DNA from: Ramlibacter sp. | Lineage (GTDB): Bacteria; Pseudomonadota; Gammaproteobacteria; Burkholderiales; Burkholderiaceae | Direction of reading: 5' to 3' | Length of the DNA: 17,983 bases | Assembly (NCBI GenBank): GCA_014376915.1 | Contig: JACMQP010000610.1 | Coordinates: 1 to 17,983 of the forward strand | Shown: one piece after another, positions 7,267-14,001 of the stretch | How positions within the stretch are numbered: the stretch's first letter is position 1 | Layout: the number at the start of each line of letters is the position of its first letter | Position numbers and translations under genes: made by a program | Notes under the pieces: model-generated | Seen by the model: the letters and a program-made list of their open reading frames with translations, nothing else | What the model was told of the DNA's origin: nothing | The model's database searches: none

Positions 7267-8202
7267 TCAAAGCGGGCGGGTGAGATAGACCGCCTCCTTG
7301 CCGACCGTCGCTTCGCGCGACGGCATGAAGATGGTGCAGCCGTCCACCGGCGAGCGCACTTCCTCGTCGCCGTCGGTGTAGACCAGTTCGCCCTTGTCGA
7401 ACACCTCGAAGCCGACCACCGGACGGGCGAAGCGGAATTCGGGCGTCTTGATCACGTGGGTCTGGAGCAGTTCGAAGCGTCGCTGGGGCGGCGGCGGCGG
7501 GCGCTGCGGATCGGCATCGATCAGCCCGAAGTGGGCGATAAAGTCCAGCGCCACCCGGGTCGCCAGGTCGGACGCCGAGCGCAGGAAATGCTGGCCGCAT
7601 TCGACCACCATCGCCGTGCCGCTTTCCTCAGGATCGCCATGGCGGCCATGCTGGATCAGCGGCGTGCCGGACCCGAGTCCGCCGGGCATGACCAGGTGCA
7701 CCAGCGGACGGCCGACGGCCAGCGCCACCTGCGCGTTGCGCTCGAACGCCGGATAGACCCAGAACGGGACCACGTCCTGCGAGGTCGAGTGGATGTCCAG
7801 GATGTGATCGGCGGCGGCCATGGCTGGCCTGAGCTCGCGGGCGCGGCGCAATTCCGGACTGTCGCCCGGCCCGTCGAGTTCGACCGCCGACCAGATCCGG
7901 TTCAGGTTGTGCACCAGCTGGCGGCTCTTGAACGGCTCGGCCGGATCGAACGATTCATAGGCGCCCACGTTGGCGAAGCTGACCGTGAGGATGCCGATCT
8001 TCGGCCGGATGGCCTGGTCCAGCAGGTGGGTCGCGGCGACCATCCCGCAGAATTCGTTGCCATGGGTCAGAGCGTTGACCAACACTTGGGGGCCGGGCCG
8101 GCCGGAATCGAAGCGGTGCACATAGTCGATGCCGGTATTGCCCCGGCGGTAGGGCGCAAGATCTCGGGGGAGGACTTCGAAGCGGGATTCGGTGGTGGTC
8201 AT
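7267..8202 (-). CDS. Succinylglutamate desuccinylase/aspartoacylase family zinc deacylase
   Basis: The 311-residue protein is a zinc-dependent M14-like hydrolase of the AstE/ASPA family, which cleaves N-acyl amino acids to an acid and an amino acid. Zinc and catalytic positions are visible: THGNE (46-50; His47, Glu50), DIHST (136-140; His138), and the general base Glu201 in ECGQH. NLNRIW (99-104) corresponds to the family DLNR substrate motif with Asp replaced by Asn. A PPPPP linker (235-239) precedes a C-terminal beta domain. It is the first gene of the four-gene minus-strand operon, so it could release the acid that the next enzymes activate and oxidise. No clear ribosome-binding site is seen before the ATG at 8202. 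The divergent gene on the other side starts 178 bp away. Confidence 0.88.
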   Translation of the reverse strand: MTTTESRFEVLPRDLAPYRRGNTGIDYVHRFDSGRPGPQVLVNALTHGNEFCGMVAATHLLDQAIRPKIGILTVSFANVGAYESFDPAEPFKSRQLVHNLNRIWSAVELDGPGDSPELRRARELRPAMAAADHILDIHSTSQDVVPFWVYPAFERNAQVALAVGRPLVHLVMPGGLGSGTPLIQHGRHGDPEESGTAMVVECGQHFLRSASDLATRVALDFIAHFGLIDADPQRPPPPPQRRFELLQTHVIKTPEFRFARPVVGFEVFDKGELVYTDGDEEVRSPVDGCTIFMPSREATVGKEAVYLTRPL

Positions 8203-8295
8203 GGGGCTGGCAAGCTGTAAAGCGGAAGGAAGGCCAAAAAATACCGGCAGAGAAGCACATTCTCACGCAGCTCTGGTTGCCAATCTTGAAACGAC

Positions 8296-8324
8296 TTGTT
8301 ACTATTAGAACAACTTGGTAACAA
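8296..8324. promoter_or_regulatory. Operator-like inverted repeat in the divergent promoter region
   Basis: A perfect 7-bp inverted repeat, TTGTTAC (8296-8302) and GTAACAA (8318-8324), is separated by 15 bases in an AT-rich island within GC-rich DNA. A second overlapping repeat, CTTGGT (8314-8319) and ACCAAG (8324-8329), can form a hairpin with a 4-base loop. The block lies between the divergent deacylase operon and the unknown gene at 8380, where a repressor could control both. No convincing -35/-10 pair was found, so the role is inferred from position and symmetry. Confidence 0.45.
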
Positions 8325-8344
8325 CCAAGACCTTGAACGCGCCA

Positions 8345-8357
8345 CGGGACTGTCCCG
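8345..8357. promoter_or_regulatory. 13-bp near-palindrome upstream of the unknown gene
   Basis: CGGGAC-T-GTCCCG is symmetric apart from its central base and ends 22 bp before the start codon at 8380. It would lie in the 5' leader or promoter of that gene. It could be a protein-binding site or a short RNA hairpin (four pairs, 5-base loop). Function is inference only. Confidence 0.3.
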
Positions 8358-8379
8358 GGGTCTGCCACCGGAGAACGCC

Positions 8380-9273
8380 ATGAGCTTCCTGAAACGCATC
8401 TTCGCCAGTTCCTCGCCGTCCGCCAATCCGGCCTCCCAGCCGGCGCTGCAGCACTCGCAGCCCGCCTCGGACCTCAATACCAGGAGCCCGATGTCGCAGG
8501 AAAACTCCAGCCGTCGTGAGCTGCTGCGCCTGGTCCTGCGCGACACCCTGAACCGCACCGGCATCCCGACTTCCTGGCTCGGCGCCGACCTGCTGGCGGC
8601 AACCTCGCGCGGCCGCGATCCCGGCATCCATGTCCGCCTGCTGGTCAAGCACTGGGACCCCCGTCTGATGCTGCACGGCATGGCTTTCGAGACCGCCTAC
8701 AAGAAGCGGGTGATGACGCTGGACCCGCTGGCCGACCGCTGGCTGCTGGGGATCTCCTGGCAATTCTCACTGGCCGACGACACGGGCTGCCCGGCCATGC
8801 CGCATCCGGGCGTGTGGACGTCGAGCATCCCGGCCGCCGCGCTTGCTGTCGGGGAGCTGGAAGCGCAAACAGCAATGACAGCATCCGACCCCGGCGACCT
8901 GCTCGGCGGTTCGATCGTGATTTCGGGGCCGGCCGCAACTCCCGATTCGTCCGCGGCAAGGCCGGCTGCCGCGGCCGCCATCAGGCAGGCGGCGCGCCAT
9001 TCGGCGCCCGAACCGCTGACGGATTCCAGGGCGGAGGCGAAGGCCGACCTCGAACGCCTGTTCGCCATCCGCGACGAAGACCTGCAACGCCATGCGCAGT
9101 CCGGGTCGTCATCGCAGCATTTCGCCGCGACCGAGCCGGCCGGGCTGGAAGCGCTCGGCCACCTGCCCAGAAACGGCGATACCGAAGCGGCCCCGCTGCA
9201 AGCGTCGTTCGCCAAGACCGACGTGTTCCGCCGGCCGGCCGCATCCGGAACCGGTGAACCGGTGAACCGTTAG
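8380..9273 (+). CDS. Unrecognised protein with a conserved-looking core
   Basis: I do not recognise this 297-residue protein. It begins with a short basic, hydrophobic segment (MSFLKRIF), then a Ser/Pro/Ala/Gln-rich stretch to about residue 44. Residues 45-148 look like a folded domain: RRELLRLVLRDTLNRTGIP, a predicted strand with IHVRLLVKHWDPRL (83-96), DPLADRWLLGISWQF (115-129), and CPAMPHPGVW (137-146), rich in Trp. The rest is low-complexity Ala/Pro/Ser-rich with one charged helix, AEAKADLERLFAIRDEDLQ (219-237), and carries no signal peptide or membrane segment. The start at 8380 is chosen for its GGAG with 6-base spacing; the open frame extends to 8296 through the operator-like repeats. 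It diverges from the deacylase operon and precedes the exporter gene by 74 bp. I give no function. Confidence 0.72.
   Translation: MSFLKRIFASSSPSANPASQPALQHSQPASDLNTRSPMSQENSSRRELLRLVLRDTLNRTGIPTSWLGADLLAATSRGRDPGIHVRLLVKHWDPRLMLHGMAFETAYKKRVMTLDPLADRWLLGISWQFSLADDTGCPAMPHPGVWTSSIPAAALAVGELEAQTAMTASDPGDLLGGSIVISGPAATPDSSAARPAAAAAIRQAARHSAPEPLTDSRAEAKADLERLFAIRDEDLQRHAQSGSSSQHFAATEPAGLEALGHLPRNGDTEAAPLQASFAKTDVFRRPAASGTGEPVNR
9249..9269 (+). repeat. Short tandem repeat, 8-bp unit AACCGGTG
   Basis: Two full copies of AACCGGTG (9249-9256, 9257-9264) are followed by a partial copy AACCG. They encode the last residues of the unknown protein (GEPVNR) just before its stop. A replication-slippage repeat is the simplest reading. 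Confidence 0.55.
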
Positions 9274-9274
9274 C

Positions 9275-9291
9275 GCGCGCCTGCGGCGCGC
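9275..9291 (+). terminator. GC stem-loop after the unknown gene (weak terminator candidate)
   Basis: GCGCGCC-tgc-GGCGCGC is a perfect 7-bp stem with a 3-base loop, starting two bases after the stop codon. There is no following T-run, so it is at best a weak intrinsic terminator or an RNA 3'-end stabiliser between this gene and the exporter. Confidence 0.4.
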
Positions 9292-9347
9292 CACGAAGGA
9301 GTGCGGGGCCCTATCATCCGGGGCCGCCATCCGACCTCGCCCCGCCC

Positions 9348-10787
9348 ATGAATCCCGCCAGCGCCAAGACCTACCTGCCCTGGGTGGTGGCGATCGTGCT
9401 GTTCATGGAGCAGCTGGATTCGACCATCGTCAACACGGCCATCCCCAGCATGGCCGCCAGCATGCAGGTCCCGCCGCTGAGCCTGAAGGCGGTGGTGGCC
9501 AGCTACATCCTCAGCCTAGCGGTCTGCATCCCGGTCAGCGGCTGGATGGCCGACCGCTTCGGCACCCGCAAGGTATTCTTCTCTGCCGTCTCGGTGTTCA
9601 CCGTCGCCTCGATCCTGTGCGGCCTGTCGCTCAATCCACCGATGCTGGTGGCGGCGCGGCTGCTGCAGGGAGCGGGCGCCGCGATGATGATGCCGGTCGG
9701 CCGGCTGACCATCATCCGCACCTTCCCCAAGTCGGAACTGCTGGCGGCGATGAACTTCGTGCTGATCCCGGCTCTGATCGGGCCGCTGCTCGGCCCCACC
9801 GTGGGCGGCCTGATCGTGCATTGGCTGTCCTGGCGCGAGATCTTCTTCGTCAACATCCCGGTCGGCCTGGCGGCTCTGACGCTGATCTACCGCTTCCTAC
9901 CCGACTACCGCGGCGAGTCCGGCCGGCCGCTGGACGTGATCGGCCTGGTGCTGTTCGGCTCGGGCATCGCGCTGCTGTCCTGGCTGCTGGAAATCTTCGG
10001 CGAACACCGGCTTGACGCCACCTCCACCGGCGTGCTGTTGCTGCTCTCGCTGGCGCTTCTCGCCGCCTACGGCCTGCATGCGGCGAACAGCACCCATCCG
10101 CTGCTGCGGCTCGGGTTGTTCCGCGTGCGGACCTTCCGCATGTCGGTGGCAGGCGGCTTCGTCACGCGGATCGGCATGGGCGGAATGCCTTTCCTGCTGC
10201 CGCTCCTGTACCAGTTGGGTCTGGGCCTGCCGGCCTGGCAGTCGGGGTTGCTGATGATGCCATCGGCCATCGGCGCTATCAGCTCCAAGTTCCTCAACGC
10301 CTGGGTCCTCAGGACCCTGGGCTTTCGCCGCGTGCTGATCGTCAACACGATGCTGGTCGGCGTCGTCATCGGCACCTATTCGCTGGTAAGCAGCGCGACG
10401 CCCATTGCGCTGATCGTGGCGCTGGGCCTGTGCCTGGGCTTCTTCAACTCGATGCAGTTCTCCAGCATGAACACGATGGCCTACGCCGACATCGAGCCGC
10501 GCGACACCAGCATGGCCAGCACCATCGCCAGTTCGCTGCAGCAGCTGTCCATGAGTTTCGGGCTGGCGGCCGGCTCGCTGGTGACCGGCTGGTATCTGTC
10601 GGGCCTGCCGCAGACCGACCAGGCGCTGGTCACGGCCGCCCTGCACCACGCCTTCGTCACGCTGGCGGCGCTGACGCTGGTGTCAGCGCTGTCGTTCTGG
10701 CGCCTGCGCCCGGAAGACGGCCAGAGCGTCAGCCGGGGCGCCACCGTGCCGGTAGCGGAAGCCGGCCAGGGTCCGGGCAACGGCTAA
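9348..10787 (+). CDS. MFS transporter, DHA2 family, MdtD-like drug:H+ antiporter
   Basis: The 479-residue inner-membrane protein closely follows E. coli MdtD in length and motif order. It has FMEQLDSTIVNTAIP (19-33, motif D1 of the DHA2 family), GWMADRFGTRKVF (65-77, motif A), LQGAGAAMMMPVGR (106-119), and GPLLGPTVGG (145-154, antiporter motif C), followed by WREIFFVNIPVG. Hydrophobic segments are consistent with 13-14 helices. Members export toxic organic compounds using the proton gradient; the substrate here is unknown. No clear Shine-Dalgarno sequence precedes the ATG. The gene converges on the LysR gene and the two stop codons overlap (10784-10787), leaving no room for a terminator between them. 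It could export an intermediate of a neighbouring pathway, but no regulatory link is visible. Confidence 0.92.
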   Translation: MNPASAKTYLPWVVAIVLFMEQLDSTIVNTAIPSMAASMQVPPLSLKAVVASYILSLAVCIPVSGWMADRFGTRKVFFSAVSVFTVASILCGLSLNPPMLVAARLLQGAGAAMMMPVGRLTIIRTFPKSELLAAMNFVLIPALIGPLLGPTVGGLIVHWLSWREIFFVNIPVGLAALTLIYRFLPDYRGESGRPLDVIGLVLFGSGIALLSWLLEIFGEHRLDATSTGVLLLLSLALLAAYGLHAANSTHPLLRLGLFRVRTFRMSVAGGFVTRIGMGGMPFLLPLLYQLGLGLPAWQSGLLMMPSAIGAISSKFLNAWVLRTLGFRRVLIVNTMLVGVVIGTYSLVSSATPIALIVALGLCLGFFNSMQFSSMNTMAYADIEPRDTSMASTIASSLQQLSMSFGLAAGSLVTGWYLSGLPQTDQALVTAALHHAFVTLAALTLVSALSFWRLRPEDGQSVSRGATVPVAEAGQGPGNG

Positions 10788-11701
10788 GCGGGCAAGGCCG
10801 CGAAGATTGCCTGCAACTCGCCCTTGAGCCACTGCATGGCGGCGTCCGAGCCTGCGCGTACGTCCCAGCACAGCAGCATCTGGTAGCCGGGCAGCACGAA
10901 CGGCAAGTCATGCGCCAGCACCTTGTCGGCATAAGTGCGCGCCACCCGCGATGCGATCACCGCCGCGTAATCGCTCTGCTCTAACAGGTCGACGATCTGG
11001 CCGAAGCTGGAGACGGCGATCTTGGCCAGCCGCTGCCGGCCCGCCTTGGTCAGCGTCTCGTCGATGACATCCTCCAGCGTCGACGTGCCGTAGCCGAGGA
11101 ACACCTGCGGCGTCGTGCAGAAGCCGTCCAGCGTCACCGGCCGGCCGGCCAGGCGATGGCCCTGGCGAGTGACGACCACATACCGGTCTTCATAGAGCAA
11201 CTGCGTCTCCATATCGCGCGGCGGATGGATCCGCGCCACCACACCGAGGTCGAGGTCGCCTTTGTGCAGCCGGTCCGCCAGCGGCGCGCTGCCGGTCGCT
11301 TCCCAAACGATGCGGATCGGCGAATGCAGGCTGCCGAGCCGGCGCGCCAGCGCGGGCAGTACCAGGTGGCTGGCATGGTCGGAGCCCGCAATGCGGAAGA
11401 TGCGCTGCGACGTGCACGGATCGAACCCATGCCCCGCCTCCAGCAGGCCGGCGATGTCCGCCAGTACCTTGCCCACCTGCGGCGCCAGCGCCAGAGCCCG
11501 GCCCGTCGGAGCCACGCCGTGCGCCGTGCGGGTGAAGAGCGGGTCGTCGAACACCTCGCGCAACCGGTTCAGCGATGCGCTCACCGCGGGCTGGCTCAGG
11601 AACAGCCTGGCCGCGGCACGCGAGACCGAGTGCTCGCGCATCAACGCGTCGAAGGTCCGCAGCATGCCGATGTCCAGGCTGCGGATATCACGCTGATTCA
11701 T
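10784..11701 (-). CDS. LysR-type transcriptional regulator (NahR/LinR-like), probable regulator of the adjacent catabolic operon
   Basis: The 305-residue protein has an N-terminal winged helix-turn-helix (about residues 8-67: LRTFDALMREHSVSRAAARL, LSQPAVSASLNRLRE, DPLFTRTAHGVAPTGRA) and a periplasmic-binding-like effector domain (about 93-300). The pattern resembles the NahR/LinR subgroup that senses aromatic acids. It diverges from the Bug-Rieske operon across 81 bp, the usual arrangement for a LysR activator and its target. The start at 11701 is chosen because the HTH begins shortly after; upstream open frame to 11968 overlaps the receptor gene. The ribosome-binding site is weak (GGAT, 7 bases away). 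An 11-bp palindrome covers the start codon, suggesting autoregulation. The inducer is unknown. Confidence 0.92.
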   Translation of the reverse strand: MNQRDIRSLDIGMLRTFDALMREHSVSRAAARLFLSQPAVSASLNRLREVFDDPLFTRTAHGVAPTGRALALAPQVGKVLADIAGLLEAGHGFDPCTSQRIFRIAGSDHASHLVLPALARRLGSLHSPIRIVWEATGSAPLADRLHKGDLDLGVVARIHPPRDMETQLLYEDRYVVVTRQGHRLAGRPVTLDGFCTTPQVFLGYGTSTLEDVIDETLTKAGRQRLAKIAVSSFGQIVDLLEQSDYAAVIASRVARTYADKVLAHDLPFVLPGYQMLLCWDVRAGSDAAMQWLKGELQAIFAALPA

Positions 11702-11710
11702 ATGACATAT
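11700..11710. promoter_or_regulatory. Palindrome ATATG-A-CATAT overlapping the LysR start codon
   Basis: Two 5-bp arms around a single central base cover the first codon of the LysR gene. LysR proteins often bind near their own promoter and repress themselves, so this may be part of an autoregulatory site. It may also be coincidental given its short length. Confidence 0.35.
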
Positions 11711-11719
11711 CCAAACATT

Positions 11720-11733
11720 CGAATTGCAATTCG
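11720..11733. promoter_or_regulatory. Perfect 14-bp palindrome, candidate LysR-binding site
   Basis: CGAATTGCAATTCG is a perfect palindrome in the 81-bp LysR/receptor intergenic region, 49 bp before the receptor start. LysR sites are dyads, classically T-N11-A; this one is symmetric but does not contain a symmetric T-N11-A core, so it would be a variant. Its place in an AT-richer stretch between divergent genes makes it the best operator candidate here. A further repeat, TCAT-CGC-ATGA, lies at 11742-11752. Confidence 0.5.
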
Positions 11734-11782
11734 CGCAAGTGTCATCGCATGATCGGCGGCTCGACCAGATCAGGAGACAGCG

Positions 11783-12769
11783 ATGCAGTCCAACCGACGA
11801 ATCTTCAGCTTCGCCCTCGGCGCCAGTCTGGCCAGCCTGGCGGTGCGCCCGCTGCTGGCCCAGCCGGCCGCGGCCTTCCCGAGCAAGGTGATCAGGATTG
11901 TGCCCTTCGGCACCGGCGGCGGCCCGATCGACGTGATCGCCCGCGTCTACGGCGAAAAGCTGCTGCAACGCTGGGGCCAGCCGGTGGTGGTGGACGCCAG
12001 GCCCGGCGCCAGTGGAATCATCGCCGCCGACTTCGTGGCCAAGTCAGCGCCCGACGGCCACACGGTGTTGATGACGCTTCCGCTCACCCATGTGAACAAC
12101 GCCATCCTGATGCCCAGGCTGCCCTATGCGCCGGTGAAGGACTTTGCGCCGGTGACCATGCTGGCCACCGGCGGGCCAATGCTGGTGGCGCGCGCTAACG
12201 CGCCGTTTAACAACCTCAACGAATTCGTGGAGTGGGCGAAAAAGCGCGATCGCACGACGTATGGCACCTGGGGCAACGGCTCGTCCGCCCACCTGTTCGG
12301 CGAACTGCTGATGCGCCAGACTGGCGCCAACCTGGTCCACGTTCCCTACAAGGCGGAGGCGGCGGCGCACACGGACATGTTTGGCGAGTCGCTCGATATC
12401 GCGTGGGCGAACCCCTCCACCGCCCGTGCCCAGACCCAGGGCGGCAAGATGAAGGTGCTGGGGATCGCCGGCACACGCCGCGTCTCGACCATGCCCACCG
12501 TGCCAACCTTCGCCGAGCAGGGCTTCAAGGGCTTCGACATCGACAGCTGGATCGGCGTCTACGCGCCGGCGAAAACACCGCAGCCCATCGTCGACGCCTG
12601 GTCGCTGGCACTGCGCGACATCACGGCCATGCCGGACGTGCGGGCCAGGCTCACTGCCTTCGGCTTCGAGCCGCTGGGCAACACGCCGGCGCAGTTCGTC
12701 GAGGTCTACAAGGCCGACTACCCGCGCGTGGCGGACCTGATCAAGGCCGCCGGGGTGACCGCGGAATGA
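11783..12769 (+). CDS. Bug/TctC family periplasmic substrate-binding protein
   Basis: This 328-residue protein is a tripartite tricarboxylate transporter receptor (Bug family), which binds carboxylated solutes in the periplasm. The N-terminus is a signal peptide with a twin-arginine-like motif NRRIFSF (4-10), a hydrophobic core, and a likely cleavage within AQPAAA (26-31). Family motifs include IRIVPF, GQPVVVDARPGASG, APDGHT-like SAPDGHT, GNGSSAHLFGELL, LVHVPYKAE and VPTFAEQG. The ligand loop reads VPFGTGGGPIDVIAR, one residue longer than the common VPFxxGGxxDxxAR. AGGAG precedes the ATG by 6 bases. No TctA or TctB gene is in the window, so it is an orphan receptor or uses distant membrane partners. 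It is the first gene of the LysR-linked operon, and its stop overlaps the oxygenase start as ATGA. Confidence 0.94.
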   Translation: MQSNRRIFSFALGASLASLAVRPLLAQPAAAFPSKVIRIVPFGTGGGPIDVIARVYGEKLLQRWGQPVVVDARPGASGIIAADFVAKSAPDGHTVLMTLPLTHVNNAILMPRLPYAPVKDFAPVTMLATGGPMLVARANAPFNNLNEFVEWAKKRDRTTYGTWGNGSSAHLFGELLMRQTGANLVHVPYKAEAAAHTDMFGESLDIAWANPSTARAQTQGGKMKVLGIAGTRRVSTMPTVPTFAEQGFKGFDIDSWIGVYAPAKTPQPIVDAWSLALRDITAMPDVRARLTAFGFEPLGNTPAQFVEVYKADYPRVADLIKAAGVTAE

Positions 12770-13953
12770 ACGCCCCGACCATCGCCGTCGACACAGGCAC
12801 CGCCTACGGCCGGCCGCAACCGAGCTACAAAAAGGAGCTGACCGAGGTCGGCCCGGGCACGCCGATGGGCGAGTTGCTGCGCCGCTACTGGCACCCGGTC
12901 GGCGTCCTTGCCGACGCCACCAACATGCCGCGCCAGGTCCGGGTGCTGGCCGAGGACCTGGTCCTGTTCCGCGACCAGACCGGCCGTCCCGGCCTGGTCC
13001 ATCCCAACTGTGCACACCGCGGCGCATCGCTGTACTACGGCAAGGTCGACGAGCGCGGCATTCGCTGCTGCTATCACGGCTGGCTGTTCGACGTCGAGGG
13101 CTACTGTATCGAGCAGCCCTGCGAGCCGGAAGGTGGCCGCGCCCGCGACAAAGTGCGCCAGCCCTGGTATCCGGTGCAGGAGCTCTATGGACTGGTCTGG
13201 GCCTACATGGGTCCGCCCGACAGGAAGCCGGTGCTGCCCCGCTACGAATGCCTCGACGTGCTGGACGAGGGCGAATTCCTCGAGACCAACGACAACAGCA
13301 TCGGCGGCGGCGGCCCGAAGATTATTCCCTGCAACTGGCTACAGCACTACGAGAATCTGGTCGACCCCTTCCACGTCGTGATCCTGCACTCCACGTTCAG
13401 CGGCACGCAGTTTGTCGAACAGATGGCGGTGATGCCACAGGTGACCTGGGACACCACCGCGAACAGCGTGCGGACGCTGTCGATCCGCAAGATGGCGGAC
13501 GGCAAGACGCTGCGCCGGGTCAGCGAAGCAGGCCTGCCGACGGTGCGCGTCATTCCCAGCCCGCGCGTCGGCCGCTATGGCCGGGTGGAGTCGTTGGGCT
13601 GGATTTTGCCGATCGACGACCACAGCTTTCGCATCTATGTGGTGGGGCGCGTGCGTGAAGAAGGCGAGCTGGAGAAGATGCGCTCGCGCCTGAACGGCAA
13701 GCTGTGGGAGGAGCTGACCGAAGAAGAGCACCGGCAGTTCCCCGGCGACTACGAGGCGCAGGTGAGTCAGGGCGGCATCGCGAAGCATTCGGAAGAGCAT
13801 TTGGCCAGCACCGACCGTGGCATCGTCATGCTGCGCCGCTTCCTGCAGCAGCAGCTCGACGCGTTGAATGAAGGCAAGGACCCGGCCGCTGTCAGCTTCG
13901 ATCCCGACGCACCGCCAGTCGCCTACAGCGCCGGCAACTTCCTCGAAGACTGA
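12766..13953 (+). CDS. Rieske non-heme iron oxygenase, oxygenase subunit (phthalate dioxygenase-like)
   Basis: The 395-residue protein is the terminal oxygenase of a ring-hydroxylating or demethylating system. The N-terminal Rieske domain has its [2Fe-2S] ligands: C82 and H84 in NCAHRGA, C101 and H104 in CCYHGW. The catalytic domain has the mononuclear iron motif NLVDPFHVVILH (197-208; His203, His208, with D200 as the bridging Asp), and D350 in STDRGIVMLRR is the likely carboxylate ligand. The LTEVGPGTPMGELLRRYWHP opening resembles the phthalate 4,5-dioxygenase group, whose members need a separate reductase; none is encoded here. Substrate is unknown. Start 12766 overlaps the receptor stop (ATGA), implying coupled translation; the frame remains open upstream to 12232 inside the receptor gene. 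Confidence 0.94.
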   Translation: MNAPTIAVDTGTAYGRPQPSYKKELTEVGPGTPMGELLRRYWHPVGVLADATNMPRQVRVLAEDLVLFRDQTGRPGLVHPNCAHRGASLYYGKVDERGIRCCYHGWLFDVEGYCIEQPCEPEGGRARDKVRQPWYPVQELYGLVWAYMGPPDRKPVLPRYECLDVLDEGEFLETNDNSIGGGGPKIIPCNWLQHYENLVDPFHVVILHSTFSGTQFVEQMAVMPQVTWDTTANSVRTLSIRKMADGKTLRRVSEAGLPTVRVIPSPRVGRYGRVESLGWILPIDDHSFRIYVVGRVREEGELEKMRSRLNGKLWEELTEEEHRQFPGDYEAQVSQGGIAKHSEEHLASTDRGIVMLRRFLQQQLDALNEGKDPAAVSFDPDAPPVAYSAGNFLED

Positions 13954-13968
13954 TCACGCCCGTTTCCC

Positions 13969-13986
13969 GGCGGCAACAATGCCGCC
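13969..13986 (+). other. Perfect GC stem-loop just upstream of the aldo/keto reductase ribosome-binding site
   Basis: GGCGGC-aacaat-GCCGCC is a perfect 6-bp stem with a 6-base loop, lying 15 bp after the oxygenase stop and 2 bp before the AGGAG of the next gene. It lacks a T-run, so it is not a typical terminator. It may stabilise the processed mRNA or tune reductase translation. Confidence 0.4.
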
Positions 13987-14001
13987 AAAGGAGATCCGTT
14001 C

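Noticed and set aside
9312..9317. TATCAT as a -10 element for the exporter gene
   Set aside because: It matches five of six consensus bases and is well placed, but no -35 element is found about 17 bp upstream, so it is not listed as a promoter.
12232..12765. Upstream extension of the Rieske oxygenase frame
   Set aside because: It lies inside the Bug receptor gene in another frame; the ATGA overlap and family N-terminus fix the start at 12766.
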